Shown in pieces: positions 8,931-18,350 of a stretch of 64,000 nucleotides of DNA. The notes beneath the pieces are model-generated. The model did not search any database. It was not told where the DNA came from and saw nothing but the letters and a program-made list of their open reading frames with translations. The translations under genes and the position numbers were made by a program. The first letter of the stretch is position 1. Every line of letters starts with the position of its first letter. Where the stretch lies: assembly GCF_901905185.1 (NCBI RefSeq), contig NZ_CABFMQ020000001.1:124001-188000 (forward strand), given 5' to 3'. The DNA is from Methylocella tundrae. GTDB lineage: Bacteria; Pseudomonadota; Alphaproteobacteria; Rhizobiales; Beijerinckiaceae.

Positions 8931-10445
8931 TTATTTTTGCACTGCGGGCAGGCGCGAGACGAGGCTGAGCCCGATATCCATCGCCTCGAGCTGATAATGC
9001 GGGCGCAAATAGAACCGCGCCGCATAGTAGCCGGGGTTTTCCTCATCGGGGAAAATGTCGACGCGCGCGTCCGCCAGGGGCTTCCTTGCTTTCACGGATT
9101 CCGATGAGCCGATGGGATCGCCGTCGACATATTGCGTGATCCATTCCTGCAGCCAGATGCGCAGCTCTTCGGTTTCCTTGGTCGCGCCGATCTTGTCGCG
9201 CACCATGCACTTCAGGTAATGCGCAAAACGCGACACCGCGAACATATAGGGCAGGCGGGCTTTCAGATTGTCAGAAGCTGTCGCCTCGACGCCGTTCTTG
9301 CCTTCATATTTTTTCGGCTTGTAGACCGACTGCGCGCCAATGAACGCGGCCTTGTCGGTGTTCTTGCGGTGGATCAGCGGGATCAGACCCGACTTGGCAA
9401 GCTCATGCTCGCGGCGATCGCTGATCGCAATTTCCGTCGGGCATTTGAGGTCGACGCCGCCGTCGTCGGTTGGGAAGGTGTGGGTCGGCAGATTGATGAC
9501 TTCGCCGCCCGATTGCACGCCGCGGATGCGCGTGCACCAGCCATATTCCTTGAAGGCGCGATTGATGTTGACGGCCATCGCGTAAGCCGCATTCATCCAG
9601 GCGTATTTCTCGCCCTTGTGGCCGTCCGTGTCTTCCTCGAAAGCGAATTCCTCGACGGGCTCCGATTTCGCGCCGTAAGGCACGCGAGAAAGAACGCGGG
9701 GCATGCAGAGGCCGATATATTTTGAGTCCTCGGCGTCGCGCAGGCCTTTCCAGGCCGCATATTCCGGCGTGTCGAAAAGCTTCGAGAGATCGCGCGGATT
9801 CATGAGCTCGGTCCAGCTGTCCATGCCCATCAATGTCGGATCGGCGGCAGCGAAGAAGGGCGCATGCGCTGCTCCCGCGATCTTGCTGAGGTCGCGCATC
9901 AGCTGGACGTCGGCCGGCAGATGGCTGAACTCATAGTCGCCGATCATGCAGCCATAGGGCTGGCCGCCGAGCTGGCCGAATTCCGCCTCATAGATGCGTT
10001 TGAACAGCGGGCTCTGATCCCAGCGCGCGCCCGGATAGTTGCGCAAATTCTTGTAGAGCTCGGTCTTCGACACGTTCATCACGTGGATTTTCAGCTGCGC
10101 GTCGGTCTCCGAGTTGAAGACGAGGTAATGCAGCCCGCGCCAGGTGCTTTCCATCTGCTGGAAGGCCGGCGCGTGCAGAATTTCATTCATCTGCGCGGTG
10201 AGCTTTTCATCAAGCCGGGCGATCATGGATTCGATCGTATCCAGCACATCCGTCTTGATGACGCTCTGGTCGGCGAGCGCCTGTTGCACGAGCGTTGAAA
10301 CCGCGTTCTCGACTTCCGCCTCGGCGCGCTCGGTGCGCGGCTTGAAGCTCTGTTTCAGAAGCGTTGCGAACTCATCGACGTCGCGCGTTTCGACGCCGGG
10401 CTGAGGTTGGGAGGATTGCCCCGCAAGATTGGTGTCGACTGCCAT
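8931..10445 (-). CDS. tssC: T6SS contractile sheath large subunit TssC
   Basis: A 504-residue TssC (VipB/EvpB family) that co-assembles with TssB into the contractile sheath. Visible family signatures are 'FQQMESTWRGLHYLV' near residues 96-110, 'WDQSPLFKRIYEAEFGQLGG', 'AYAMAVNINRAF' and the C-terminal 'GYYAARFYLRPHYQLE'. The ATG is preceded by a strong AGGAGG. The start lies 16 bp after the tssB stop, consistent with tight co-expression of the two sheath subunits. Confidence 0.96.
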   Translation of the reverse strand: MAVDTNLAGQSSQPQPGVETRDVDEFATLLKQSFKPRTERAEAEVENAVSTLVQQALADQSVIKTDVLDTIESMIARLDEKLTAQMNEILHAPAFQQMESTWRGLHYLVFNSETDAQLKIHVMNVSKTELYKNLRNYPGARWDQSPLFKRIYEAEFGQLGGQPYGCMIGDYEFSHLPADVQLMRDLSKIAGAAHAPFFAAADPTLMGMDSWTELMNPRDLSKLFDTPEYAAWKGLRDAEDSKYIGLCMPRVLSRVPYGAKSEPVEEFAFEEDTDGHKGEKYAWMNAAYAMAVNINRAFKEYGWCTRIRGVQSGGEVINLPTHTFPTDDGGVDLKCPTEIAISDRREHELAKSGLIPLIHRKNTDKAAFIGAQSVYKPKKYEGKNGVEATASDNLKARLPYMFAVSRFAHYLKCMVRDKIGATKETEELRIWLQEWITQYVDGDPIGSSESVKARKPLADARVDIFPDEENPGYYAARFYLRPHYQLEAMDIGLSLVSRLPAVQK

Positions 10446-10461
10446 TTTCCCCTCCTAAAAA

Positions 10462-11010
10462 TCAAGCGGCGCCTTCGGCGTTTTCCGCGGCGTCAGGCTC
10501 CGCCTCTTTCGAAGCGATGGCGCGATTTCTGAGCGCCGCCATTAATTCAGGATCGCTCAGCAGCTTTTTGAGCCGGGTCTCGGCGTCGACCTTGCCGTCC
10601 ATGTAGCGCAGGAGATTGGCGAGCTGATCGCGCGCCTCCAGCAATTTCGCCAAGGCGGGGACCTGCCGCGCGACCGCGGCCGGGCTGAAGTCTTCCATCT
10701 TTTTGAACCGCAGGCTGACGGAAAGCCTGGCGTCGCTATCCTCGCCGAGCCGGTCCGGAACGGTAAAAGACGTGCCGGGCTCTATCGCGCCCATGCGATT
10801 GTCGAAATTGTCCATGTCGATATCGACGAAGCCGCGGTCGGCGACCTCCGGCTTCTCGACGCCCGGATTTGGACCAGAGAGATCGGAGAGCACGCCCATG
10901 ACAAAGGGAAGCTCGATCTTGCGCTCCGCGTCATAGGGATCTTCATAGGCGATCTGCACCCGCGGCGGACGGTTGCGTCCAATAAATCTCTGCCCACTGT
11001 CACCTGCCAT
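10462..11010 (-). CDS. tssB: T6SS contractile sheath small subunit TssB
   Basis: A 182-residue TssB (VipA family) sheath subunit. The signature 'NRPPRVQIAYEDPYDAERK' lies near the N-terminus, with 'ELPFVMGVLSDLSG' following. Two Met codons are possible. The one at 11010 has GAAGGA about 8 nt upstream, whereas the one at 11019 has that motif almost touching it, so 11010 is preferred. It is the first gene of the tssB-tssC-hcp-tssE-tssF-tssG-tssH run. About 540 bp without a gene separate it from tssA, so the promoter of the run probably lies there. Confidence 0.93.
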   Translation of the reverse strand: MAGDSGQRFIGRNRPPRVQIAYEDPYDAERKIELPFVMGVLSDLSGPNPGVEKPEVADRGFVDIDMDNFDNRMGAIEPGTSFTVPDRLGEDSDARLSVSLRFKKMEDFSPAAVARQVPALAKLLEARDQLANLLRYMDGKVDAETRLKKLLSDPELMAALRNRAIASKEAEPDAAENAEGAA

Positions 11011-11096
11011 CTTACTCATCCTTCAATTTTCGGGTTGGTGCGACATGGCTCAAGCTGCGTTATTCATTATATCAGGTTGAGCGCGAAAATGGACCA

Positions 11097-11115
11097 GGTC
11101 AATTGCGTATTGACC
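11097..11115. promoter_or_regulatory. Inverted repeat upstream of tssB, possible operator
   Basis: A perfect 7-bp inverted repeat GGTCAAT-N5-ATTGACC lies about 90 bp upstream of the tssB start, inside the otherwise gene-free 11011-11550 stretch. Its size and symmetry fit a dimeric regulator site. No regulator is identified. Nothing else in this 540-bp gap could be assigned; it is AT-rich compared with the flanking genes and has no convincing small gene. Confidence 0.3.
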
Positions 11116-11550
11116 CAATCGAGTTCCCTGAGGAGTCATGTCACGGAAACGCCAATTCAAACGCTGGTAGACTATGGCTGAACTACGAGGTTGCGAATGT
11201 GTGGTTGGTCACAACAAGCGCTCGCTTAAAATTCATAGGCGCGCGCCACGATTGGAAATACAACTTTTAAGCATTTCAGCATCACTGTGAAGCCATATTA
11301 ATGACAAAAATAAGATGTATAATTGCCATTGTAATACCGGAGAGACGGAACTCTCTTCATTGGCGCGCTCCGGCGGGAAATCCACCCGATGGCTCTGCGC
11401 CTTGCTCCATCCTGGGCGAAAAGTCGCGTCTGCATCGCGACCGAGGCGGTCTTGACCATCGCAGGATTGAAAATTTGGCTGCGTGCGCGGCGGCACAGAA
11501 GGAAGGGACGGCGACGCCGATCGTCGGGCGCTTATAGCCGCTGAGTTCGC

Positions 11551-12879
11551 TTATTTTCCCGTATCGAGAGATTTCAGCGTATCCGGCGGAAGCATATCTT
11601 TGAGGAGTCCAAGAAAATCGCGCCCCGTCAGCGTGCGCGCGCGCTCGACCAAAAAGGAGATCGGACTAGAAGGCTCAGCCTGGTGATAAAACGCACTGAT
11701 TCTCGCAAGCAATTGCAGTGCACTATCCCTCGTTGTTACTTCAAATGTCTTGGAAATGGGATCGTCGGACGAATCTAGCTCTTCGACGGTGGCAAAATCT
11801 GATAATCGTTCGATCGGAAGGTTAAAAACGTGCGCGCGCCCAATCTGAACAGCGGTTTCTTCGACATGAGCCGGGATCAGCACCCGGATGACGTCGAGAA
11901 AGGATTTTCCGATCAGCTGCTCGGCCTGGCGCACCAGAAGCAGCGCCGGATTGGATGGCTCAAAGCGCATATAATAGGCGCCGACGGCATTGAGGGCCGC
12001 GGCCGCGTCCTTGAAATTCGCGACATCGCCGCTGCTGGCGGGCGCTGCGGCCTCTTCGCCGCTCTCCGCCGCCGCGGGAGCTGGAGCTGCGTCGCCGGCG
12101 GAGGGATCGCGCAGAACGACATAGGCATCGAGCAGGGCGCGCATGTTCTCGACCAGCGGCGCGAGCTTTGGGAACGCGACGGCGTTGACGAGACCGACAT
12201 GCTCGACGAAGGCCGACTTGATGCGCGCCAGCGCGAGCCCGAGCGCTTTGAACTCGTCGCGGCGTTCGATCAGCGCAGCGACGTCGACCTCCTCGAAGGC
12301 GCGCTTGATGGAGCTGGAATCGAGCTTGTCCTCATCGCCGCGCGGCGCCGCGTCGCCCGCCGCGAGCAGATGCATGCGATAGGTGAGAAAACCGAATCGC
12401 TTGTGTTCGAAAAGCGGCGCGTAGTGCAACGGCAGAATGACTGGCGCCATATCGTCGAGCGATTGCACGGCGACCATGCGCAGGACAAAATCGCCGTCTT
12501 CCCCCTGCGGATGCACAGCCTCCCAGCGTTCTTCCAAAAGCGTTGCGATCGCCTCGACCGCCGCGACGAAGCCAGGAAGATCCTTGTCGAGGATGCGGAA
12601 TTTCGCGAGCAGCACGAGAAGGCGAAGATCGCGGCTGCGATTGTTCAGACCGGCGATCTTGGCGAACTCGCCAGCAAAATCCACCTGTGTCCGATCGAAG
12701 GGGGCGCCGTCGCGCTCCGAGTAGAAAGTCGCAGGCAGCAGGCCTTCGCCCGCCGCCATGAAGTTCATGTAGTCGGCGTCGCCAGCGAGATCGAGATCCG
12801 GGCCGCAAGGCTCCGCCTCAGACAGCGGCGCTGTCATCGCCTCGAACGAAAGTGCGGCGTCGCGCGGAGCAATGGCCAA
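11551..12879 (-). CDS. tssA: T6SS assembly cap protein TssA (ImpA N-terminal domain)
   Basis: A 442-residue TssA-family protein. TssA proteins prime baseplate and sheath assembly and stay at the distal end of the growing sheath. The ImpA N-terminal motif 'PLSEAEPCGPDLDLAGDADY' is near residues 18-37, followed by 'DLRLLVLLAKFRILDKDLPG' and 'LLEERWEAVHPQGED'. No ATG opens the frame. A TTG at 12879 has GAGG-rich sequence upstream and gives the expected spacing before the ImpA motif, while an ATG at 12837 would cut close to it. The gene is transcribed away from vgrG; the two are separated by about 220 bp that must hold divergent promoters. Confidence 0.88.
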   Translation of the reverse strand: MAIAPRDAALSFEAMTAPLSEAEPCGPDLDLAGDADYMNFMAAGEGLLPATFYSERDGAPFDRTQVDFAGEFAKIAGLNNRSRDLRLLVLLAKFRILDKDLPGFVAAVEAIATLLEERWEAVHPQGEDGDFVLRMVAVQSLDDMAPVILPLHYAPLFEHKRFGFLTYRMHLLAAGDAAPRGDEDKLDSSSIKRAFEEVDVAALIERRDEFKALGLALARIKSAFVEHVGLVNAVAFPKLAPLVENMRALLDAYVVLRDPSAGDAAPAPAAAESGEEAAAPASSGDVANFKDAAAALNAVGAYYMRFEPSNPALLLVRQAEQLIGKSFLDVIRVLIPAHVEETAVQIGRAHVFNLPIERLSDFATVEELDSSDDPISKTFEVTTRDSALQLLARISAFYHQAEPSSPISFLVERARTLTGRDFLGLLKDMLPPDTLKSLDTGK

Positions 12880-13100
12880 GGGCTCACATGCCTCTTCCTG
12901 CGGGAGGGGATATCCATTGAGACTTTACGGACAGGGCGAACGGGAACAACCTGCGGCGGTCTTGCGATATACAGTCTATTTCTTGGCGTTGCCGCCCGTA
13001 CTGCCTCCAGAATGCAATAAATCACTCGTTTTTAATCGCTCGACTGTGCCCCCATAGTTGGGTATCGTCAAGCAAAACTGGGCAAGACCCCGAGGTTCGC

Positions 13101-14960
13101 ATGGCTTCCGAGCTTACCCAAGACAGCCGCATCGCATCCCTCGAAACGCCTCTCGGCAAGGATGCGCTGGTCGCGGTTCGCTTCGACGGCTCCGAAGGCC
13201 TCAGCGAACTTTTCGAGTTCCGCGTCGAAGCTTTAGGCGAGCAGTCGAATGTCGATTTCGACAAGGCGATCGGCAATAATTGCTCGATGACCTTCAAATC
13301 CTATGCCGAACCCGATCGCATCTTCAACGGCGTGCTGGTGGAGGCGCAAGGCCTTGGTGCGCAAGCGGGTCTTTATCTTTACCGGCTGACGCTGCGGCCC
13401 TGGCTGTGGCTTTTGTCGCGCACGAGCGATTGCCGCATCTTTGAAAATCAGACGGCGATCGACATCATCAAGAAAGTCTTCAGCGACCGCGGCTTTTCCG
13501 ATTATCGCGTGGCGACCACCGGCAATTTTCCGAAACTCGAATATTGCGTCCAGTATCGCGAGACCGATCTCGCCTTCGTCTGCCGCTTGATGGAGCAGCA
13601 TGGCGTCTATTATTTCTTCGAATATCAAAAAGACAAGCACACGCTGGTGCTGGCGGACGCGAAATCCTCCCATAAGCCGGCGCCGGGCCACGCCAAAATT
13701 CCCTTCATCGCCGATGAAAGGCAGACGCGGCGCGACCAGGAGCACATCTTCAAATGGACGCCGGAGCGCCGTTTCCGGAGCGGCAAGTTCGAACTCAATG
13801 ATTATGATTATCTGCAGCCGAACGCCGACCTCAAAAGCGACGCGCAGGGCTCTGCGTCCTACACGAAATCGAAGATGGAAATTTACGATTATCCAGGCAA
13901 ATTCCAAAAGAAGAACGATGGCGAGACCTACGCGAAAATAAGACTGCAGGCGGAGCAGGCGATGGACAAGCGCCGTTACGGCGAAGGCGACGCGATCAGC
14001 CTCTTTCCGGGCGCGCTGGTCACTCTTGAAAAATATCCGGAAGGTTCGGAGAACAAGGAATATCTGATCCTTCGCGCCATGCATTCCTATGCGATGCAAT
14101 CCTATCGGTCGGGCGCCTCCGCCGGCTCGCAGCCCTATTCGGGCAACTATGAGTTCCTGCCGAGCGACATCAATTTTCGCGCGCCGCTGACGACGCCGCG
14201 GCCGATCGTCCACGGTCCGCAAACGGCGAAAGTCGTCGGCAAGGACGGCGAGGAGATCGACGTCGACGAGCATGGCCGCATCCTTGTGCGCTTCTATTGG
14301 GACCGTAAGAACAAGCAGTCGTGCCGCGCGCGCGTCGCGCAGGTGTGGGCCGGCAAGAGCTGGGGCGGCCAGGCCATCCCGCGCATCGGGCAGGAAGTCG
14401 TCGTCGAGTTTCTGGAAGGCGATCCGGACCGCCCGCTGGTCACTGGCGCCGTCTACAACGCCGACAATAAATTTCCCTATGAGATGCCGGCCAACAAGAC
14501 GCAGTCGGGGCTTAAGTCCGATTCGTCGAAAGGTCACGGCGGCTACAATGAATTCATGTTCGAGGACAAAAAGGGCTCCGAGAAAATCAGGATGCACGGC
14601 GAGCGCGATCATGAGGTGGTCATTCGCCGCGCGCAGAGCGTCGAGATCGGCGAGATTTTTTCGGGCCGGGATGACCCCTCGCGCGAGACGACGCTGAAGA
14701 ACGGCAGCGACAATCTCTCGATCGAGGCGGGCAATCAGAAGGTCGACATTCAGGGCAAGCAGGATGTCAGCGTGCTCGAGACAATCAGCATCGAGGCGAT
14801 GCAGAAAATCACGCTGACCGTCGGGGCCAGCACGATCACCATGGAGCCGCAGCAGATCACCATCAACTCGCCGATGATCTCGCTCCAGTCCGCGATGAAG
14901 ACCGAGGTCAGCGGCGGCATGATGATCAATCTGACCGCTGCGATGATCAAGATCAACTGA
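13101..14960 (+). CDS. vgrG: T6SS spike protein VgrG (TssI)
   Basis: A 619-residue VgrG that caps the Hcp tube and carries effectors. The N-terminal gp27-like part includes 'LFEFRVEALGEQSNVDFDKA' and 'QYRETDLAFVCRLMEQHGVY'. The gp5-like OB-fold follows with 'WAGKSWGGQAIPRIGQEVVV' and 'LVTGAVYNADN'. The C-terminus is a beta-helix repeat that stops at residue 619, with no added enzymatic domain, so it is a structural rather than an 'evolved' VgrG. GAGG precedes the ATG at 13101. It opens the plus-strand arm of the T6SS, with a small unknown gene 19 bp downstream. Confidence 0.95.
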   Translation: MASELTQDSRIASLETPLGKDALVAVRFDGSEGLSELFEFRVEALGEQSNVDFDKAIGNNCSMTFKSYAEPDRIFNGVLVEAQGLGAQAGLYLYRLTLRPWLWLLSRTSDCRIFENQTAIDIIKKVFSDRGFSDYRVATTGNFPKLEYCVQYRETDLAFVCRLMEQHGVYYFFEYQKDKHTLVLADAKSSHKPAPGHAKIPFIADERQTRRDQEHIFKWTPERRFRSGKFELNDYDYLQPNADLKSDAQGSASYTKSKMEIYDYPGKFQKKNDGETYAKIRLQAEQAMDKRRYGEGDAISLFPGALVTLEKYPEGSENKEYLILRAMHSYAMQSYRSGASAGSQPYSGNYEFLPSDINFRAPLTTPRPIVHGPQTAKVVGKDGEEIDVDEHGRILVRFYWDRKNKQSCRARVAQVWAGKSWGGQAIPRIGQEVVVEFLEGDPDRPLVTGAVYNADNKFPYEMPANKTQSGLKSDSSKGHGGYNEFMFEDKKGSEKIRMHGERDHEVVIRRAQSVEIGEIFSGRDDPSRETTLKNGSDNLSIEAGNQKVDIQGKQDVSVLETISIEAMQKITLTVGASTITMEPQQITINSPMISLQSAMKTEVSGGMMINLTAAMIKIN

Positions 14961-14979
14961 GCGCGACTTGGGAGGCGTC

Positions 14980-15522
14980 ATGCCGCGACTGCGTTTTGAA
15001 ACCGCACAGGATCTTTACGAGACCTATCCGACCGCTCGCGGCGATGTCGGCGTCGCCGCGAGCGAACAGGGCAGCCTCGATTTTCTACGCTCGCTGTCGG
15101 ACGCCAATGCGATGAAGGCGGCGCTTTCTTTTTGCGCCTATCTGCTCGCCCGGCGCGAGGCTGTGGCGTGGGGCTGCGAGTGTCTGCGCCAAAGCGAAGC
15201 TTCGCGGCCGGCGGATGAGATCCGCATCGCCGCGGCCGAGGCCTGGGTCAATGAACCGGAGGAGCGCAACCGTCTGCGCGCGCTCGATCTTGCAACCCGC
15301 TCGGACCCAAGAGAGGCGGCGACCTGGACGGCGTTCGCGGCGGGATGGGCCGGCGGGACGGTGCCGATCGACGGCAAGCATTCCGCGCCGTCGCCGCAGC
15401 ATGCGACGGCTCAGGCGATCCGCGTCGCGCTGATTCTCGGGGGGAACGCGCTGCCCGCCGCAAGCCGCGCCGATGTTCAGCGCAGCTGGCTCGAAGGGGG
15501 CATGCGATTCGCTCTCGCGTAG
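14980..15522 (+). CDS. Small T6SS-linked protein, possible DUF6931 family
   Basis: A 180-residue protein directly after vgrG. The ATG at 14980 has a GGAGG 4 nt upstream and is preferred over the TTG at 14968. The protein is predicted largely helical, with 'LRSLSDANAMKAALSFCAYL' and 'RREAVAWGCECLR' in the first half and a C-terminal 'RSWLEGGMRFALA'. It has no signal peptide or membrane segment. The pattern resembles DUF6931 proteins found in proteobacterial T6SS loci, but this is recalled rather than searched. Its place between vgrG and the FHA gene fits an adaptor, chaperone or regulatory role. No toxin motif was seen. Confidence 0.55.
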   Translation: MPRLRFETAQDLYETYPTARGDVGVAASEQGSLDFLRSLSDANAMKAALSFCAYLLARREAVAWGCECLRQSEASRPADEIRIAAAEAWVNEPEERNRLRALDLATRSDPREAATWTAFAAGWAGGTVPIDGKHSAPSPQHATAQAIRVALILGGNALPAASRADVQRSWLEGGMRFALA

Positions 15523-15643
15523 CCTCCCTCCAGAGATGACGCGATGTGGGAAAACAAACACGAGGATGGGCGGGATCGATGTAACTGGAAGCGATCATGC
15601 TCAAGTCCGCTGAGTAGGACCGCGGTGACGAAGGCGAACGCAT

Positions 15644-16951
15644 ATGGCGCTGAAGCTCGCAATCGAGAATGTCACAAACCTGCCTGACGGCGGTCCGGTC
15701 AGCATTGTCGTGTCGGGGCGGCGCGGCATCGACATCGGCCGAGACTCGCATCTCGACTGGACGCTGCCGGATCCGAACCGCTTCATTTCGGGCAAGCATT
15801 GCGAAATCCGCTATACGGACGGCGCCTATGTTCTCACGGACGTCTCGTCGAACGGCACGTTCCTGAACGACGCGCCGGCGCGCATGCGCGAACCGCACCG
15901 GTTGCGCAATGGCGACCGCGTTCTGATTGGCCAATATATCATCTCTGTCTCTCTCGATGGCGATGAAGAGGCGGCGAGCGAGGCCGCAAGGGCGCCGGCG
16001 CGGCCCGTCGCCGCCGATTTGTGGGAGAGCGAGGGGCCGTCGCCGGCGCCGATTGATCCGCGCTTCCTCAAACCTGTCCCGGATCGCCCCAACGCCCCTG
16101 ATTTTCTCGACTGGGCGATGGATGTCTTTGATCCGTTGCGCGATGCGCCGAACGCGACGGCCGCGTCCGCCAGCGCAAAAGAAGACGCGAGCTGGCTGCC
16201 GCCGCCCCCTGCGCCGGCCAAGCCCGAAGCGCCGCCGCCCGTTCCCAGTCCGCGCCGTCCGATCTGGACGAGCGAGGAAGAGAACCTAGCAGCGCCAGAG
16301 CCTGCAGCTGCTCCGCCCTCCGCGCCCTCCGTGTCCCCCGCGCACGCTCGAACAGAGCCGGGCGACGCAGCCGGAGCGCGATTCCTGCGCCGCTTCGCCG
16401 AGGCCGCCGACCTGCCGGTCGAGGCGATCGCGCAACAGGACCCCGAGGAGCTCGCAGCTCTGCTTGGCGGCCTGATGAAGATCGTCGCCGGGGACGTCAA
16501 ACAGCTGCTGCAAGCGAGGCTCGAAGCCAAACGCCTGGCGCGTAGCGCCAACCAGACGACGATCCAGGCCGCGGACAATAATCCATTGAAATTTTCGCCG
16601 ACTGCGCCCGATGCGCTGCGCCTGATGTTCGGGCCGCCGACACGCAGCTATCTCGCCGCCGCCCCGGCGCTGCGGCAAAGTTTCGACGATCTCAAGCGCC
16701 ATCAGCTCGACACGCTGGCCGGAATGCAGGGCGCCGTCAAAATGCTGATCGAGGATCTCGATCCGGAGGATATCGAAAAGACCCTCGAACCTGATCGCGG
16801 CCTGTCGGCGCTTATCGCTTCACGGAAGGCGAAGCTCTGGGACGCCTATGTCGCGCGCTGGCGCGCCAAGGCGCATCGGCACGACGATGGCCTCATTGGC
16901 GCGTTCATGTTCTACTTTCCACAATGTTATGATCGAAACGGAAAATCTTAA
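15644..16951 (+). CDS. tagH: T6SS FHA-domain protein (TagH/Fha)
   Basis: A 435-residue protein with an N-terminal forkhead-associated domain at about residues 12-95. The phosphothreonine-binding pattern is visible as Gly-Arg near 33, 'SGKHCEI' near 47 and 'SSNGTFLND' near 66. A long proline/alanine-rich linker (about 105-235) leads to the conserved C-terminal TagH region (about 240-430). In other T6SSs the FHA protein is phosphorylated by PpkA and switches on assembly. The ppkA gene near 24600 is its likely partner. The start at 15644 has GAAGG upstream. Confidence 0.9.
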   Translation: MALKLAIENVTNLPDGGPVSIVVSGRRGIDIGRDSHLDWTLPDPNRFISGKHCEIRYTDGAYVLTDVSSNGTFLNDAPARMREPHRLRNGDRVLIGQYIISVSLDGDEEAASEAARAPARPVAADLWESEGPSPAPIDPRFLKPVPDRPNAPDFLDWAMDVFDPLRDAPNATAASASAKEDASWLPPPPAPAKPEAPPPVPSPRRPIWTSEEENLAAPEPAAAPPSAPSVSPAHARTEPGDAAGARFLRRFAEAADLPVEAIAQQDPEELAALLGGLMKIVAGDVKQLLQARLEAKRLARSANQTTIQAADNNPLKFSPTAPDALRLMFGPPTRSYLAAAPALRQSFDDLKRHQLDTLAGMQGAVKMLIEDLDPEDIEKTLEPDRGLSALIASRKAKLWDAYVARWRAKAHRHDDGLIGAFMFYFPQCYDRNGKS

Positions 16952-17012
16952 AAGTTGTTGACGAAAACTTCTCAACTGGCGCGCGGCTCTGCCGAAGGAA
17001 ACGGGGTTATGG

Positions 17013-18350
17013 ATGTCCTGGTACAGTAAAGTCCTTTGGTCGGAAGGACTTTTCCTTCGTCCGCATCATCTGCAGCAGGCCGATCGCTACCTCGAACATC
17101 TGGTGGAGGGCAGGACGCGCCATGCCTCGCCCTATCCGTGGGGCTTTTCACATATAGAAATCGACCGCGACCTCGCGCAGCAGAGCAAATTCGCGGTCCG
17201 CCGCGCCGCCGGGATCATGCCCGACGGCACTCCCTTCGACATTCCAAACGACAGCCCGGCGCCGGCTCCGATCGACGTGCCGGAGGGCGCGGCGCAACAG
17301 CTGCTCTGGCTTACCATGCCGTCGGCGGCGGCGAACAGCCGCGAGGTCGACGCTTTGGACGCAAATAGCGCCAGCCGCTTCGTCATCGGCGCCGAAACCT
17401 TCATCGATTCGACATCCTCGCTGCGCATCGAGGAGGAGATCGACGTCGCCTATCCAAGGCTGACTTTCGACCTGCGCAAGACCGCCAAGCCCGGCTTTCA
17501 GGGGCTCGCCATCGCGCGCGTCGTCGAGGTGCGCGACAAATCGATCGTCTTCGACGAAAAATTCGCGCCAACCGTTCTCGTCTGTCACGCCTATCCGACG
17601 ATTGAAGGGTGGATCGACCGCGTGATTGGCTGGATCGACGCCAAGCTCGGCGAACTCGCCCGCTACGCCGCCGACCCAACAGCTGGCGGCGGCTTGCAGA
17701 GCGTCGATTATCTCGTGCTGCAGGTGCTGAATCGCCACATTACCGTACTGCAGCATTTGCGCGGATCGCGCTACGTGCATCCCGAAAGGCTCTATGTCGA
17801 GTTGCTCCGTCTTGTTGGCGAACTCGCGACTTTTGCGACGCCCGAGCGGCGCGCGCGGACCTATCCGCTCTACGACCACGACAATCTTGAAGGCTCATTC
17901 GCGCCGGTTCTGCGCGATCTCCAGGATTTTCTCAGCGCCCGGCTTGGACGGCGCGCGATCCGCCTCGACATTATCGCGCGGGCGGAAAACGCGTTCATCT
18001 CGCCGATCAGGGATCGCAGCCTGTTCCGCGTCGCGAGCCTCGTGCTGGAAGTGTCCGCGCGCCGCTCTTTGACGGAAATCCAGACCAGCTTTCCCCATCT
18101 CTTCAAGGTCGGCCCTGGCTCGAAGATGAATGAGATCGTTCACGCCCATCTGCCGGGCGTTCCGCTCGTCCATCTGCCGACGCCGCCGCCGCAGATCCGC
18201 GCGATCACCGACCACGTCTATTTTTTGCTCGACCGTAACTCGCCGCTCTGGCCGGAATTTTCGACGGCGAGTTCGATCGGCATGCATTTTTCAGGCGATT
18301 GGCCAGAGCTCAACCTTGAGCTCTGGGCTGTTCTGGAAGATCGACAATGA
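17013..18350 (+). CDS. tssK: T6SS baseplate-membrane connector TssK
   Basis: A 445-residue TssK (ImpJ/VasE family) that links the baseplate wedges to the TssJLM membrane complex. The N-terminus 'WSEGLFLRPHHLQQADRYLE' is the family hallmark, and the C-terminal 'HLPTPPPQIRAITDHVYFLL' region is also typical. The ATG at 17013 has a GGAAACGGGG stretch upstream. The stop overlaps the tssL start by 4 bp (ATGA), indicating translational coupling. Confidence 0.95.
   Translation: MSWYSKVLWSEGLFLRPHHLQQADRYLEHLVEGRTRHASPYPWGFSHIEIDRDLAQQSKFAVRRAAGIMPDGTPFDIPNDSPAPAPIDVPEGAAQQLLWLTMPSAAANSREVDALDANSASRFVIGAETFIDSTSSLRIEEEIDVAYPRLTFDLRKTAKPGFQGLAIARVVEVRDKSIVFDEKFAPTVLVCHAYPTIEGWIDRVIGWIDAKLGELARYAADPTAGGGLQSVDYLVLQVLNRHITVLQHLRGSRYVHPERLYVELLRLVGELATFATPERRARTYPLYDHDNLEGSFAPVLRDLQDFLSARLGRRAIRLDIIARAENAFISPIRDRSLFRVASLVLEVSARRSLTEIQTSFPHLFKVGPGSKMNEIVHAHLPGVPLVHLPTPPPQIRAITDHVYFLLDRNSPLWPEFSTASSIGMHFSGDWPELNLELWAVLEDRQ

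Noticed and set aside
11233..11496. 87-codon frame in the tssA-tssB gap
   Set aside because: No ribosome-binding site, no hydrophobic pattern and no family likeness; judged a chance frame.
13233..14981. 582-codon open frame opposite vgrG
   Set aside because: It mirrors vgrG in the antisense frame and is rich in Arg, Asp, Ala and Leu without domain motifs.
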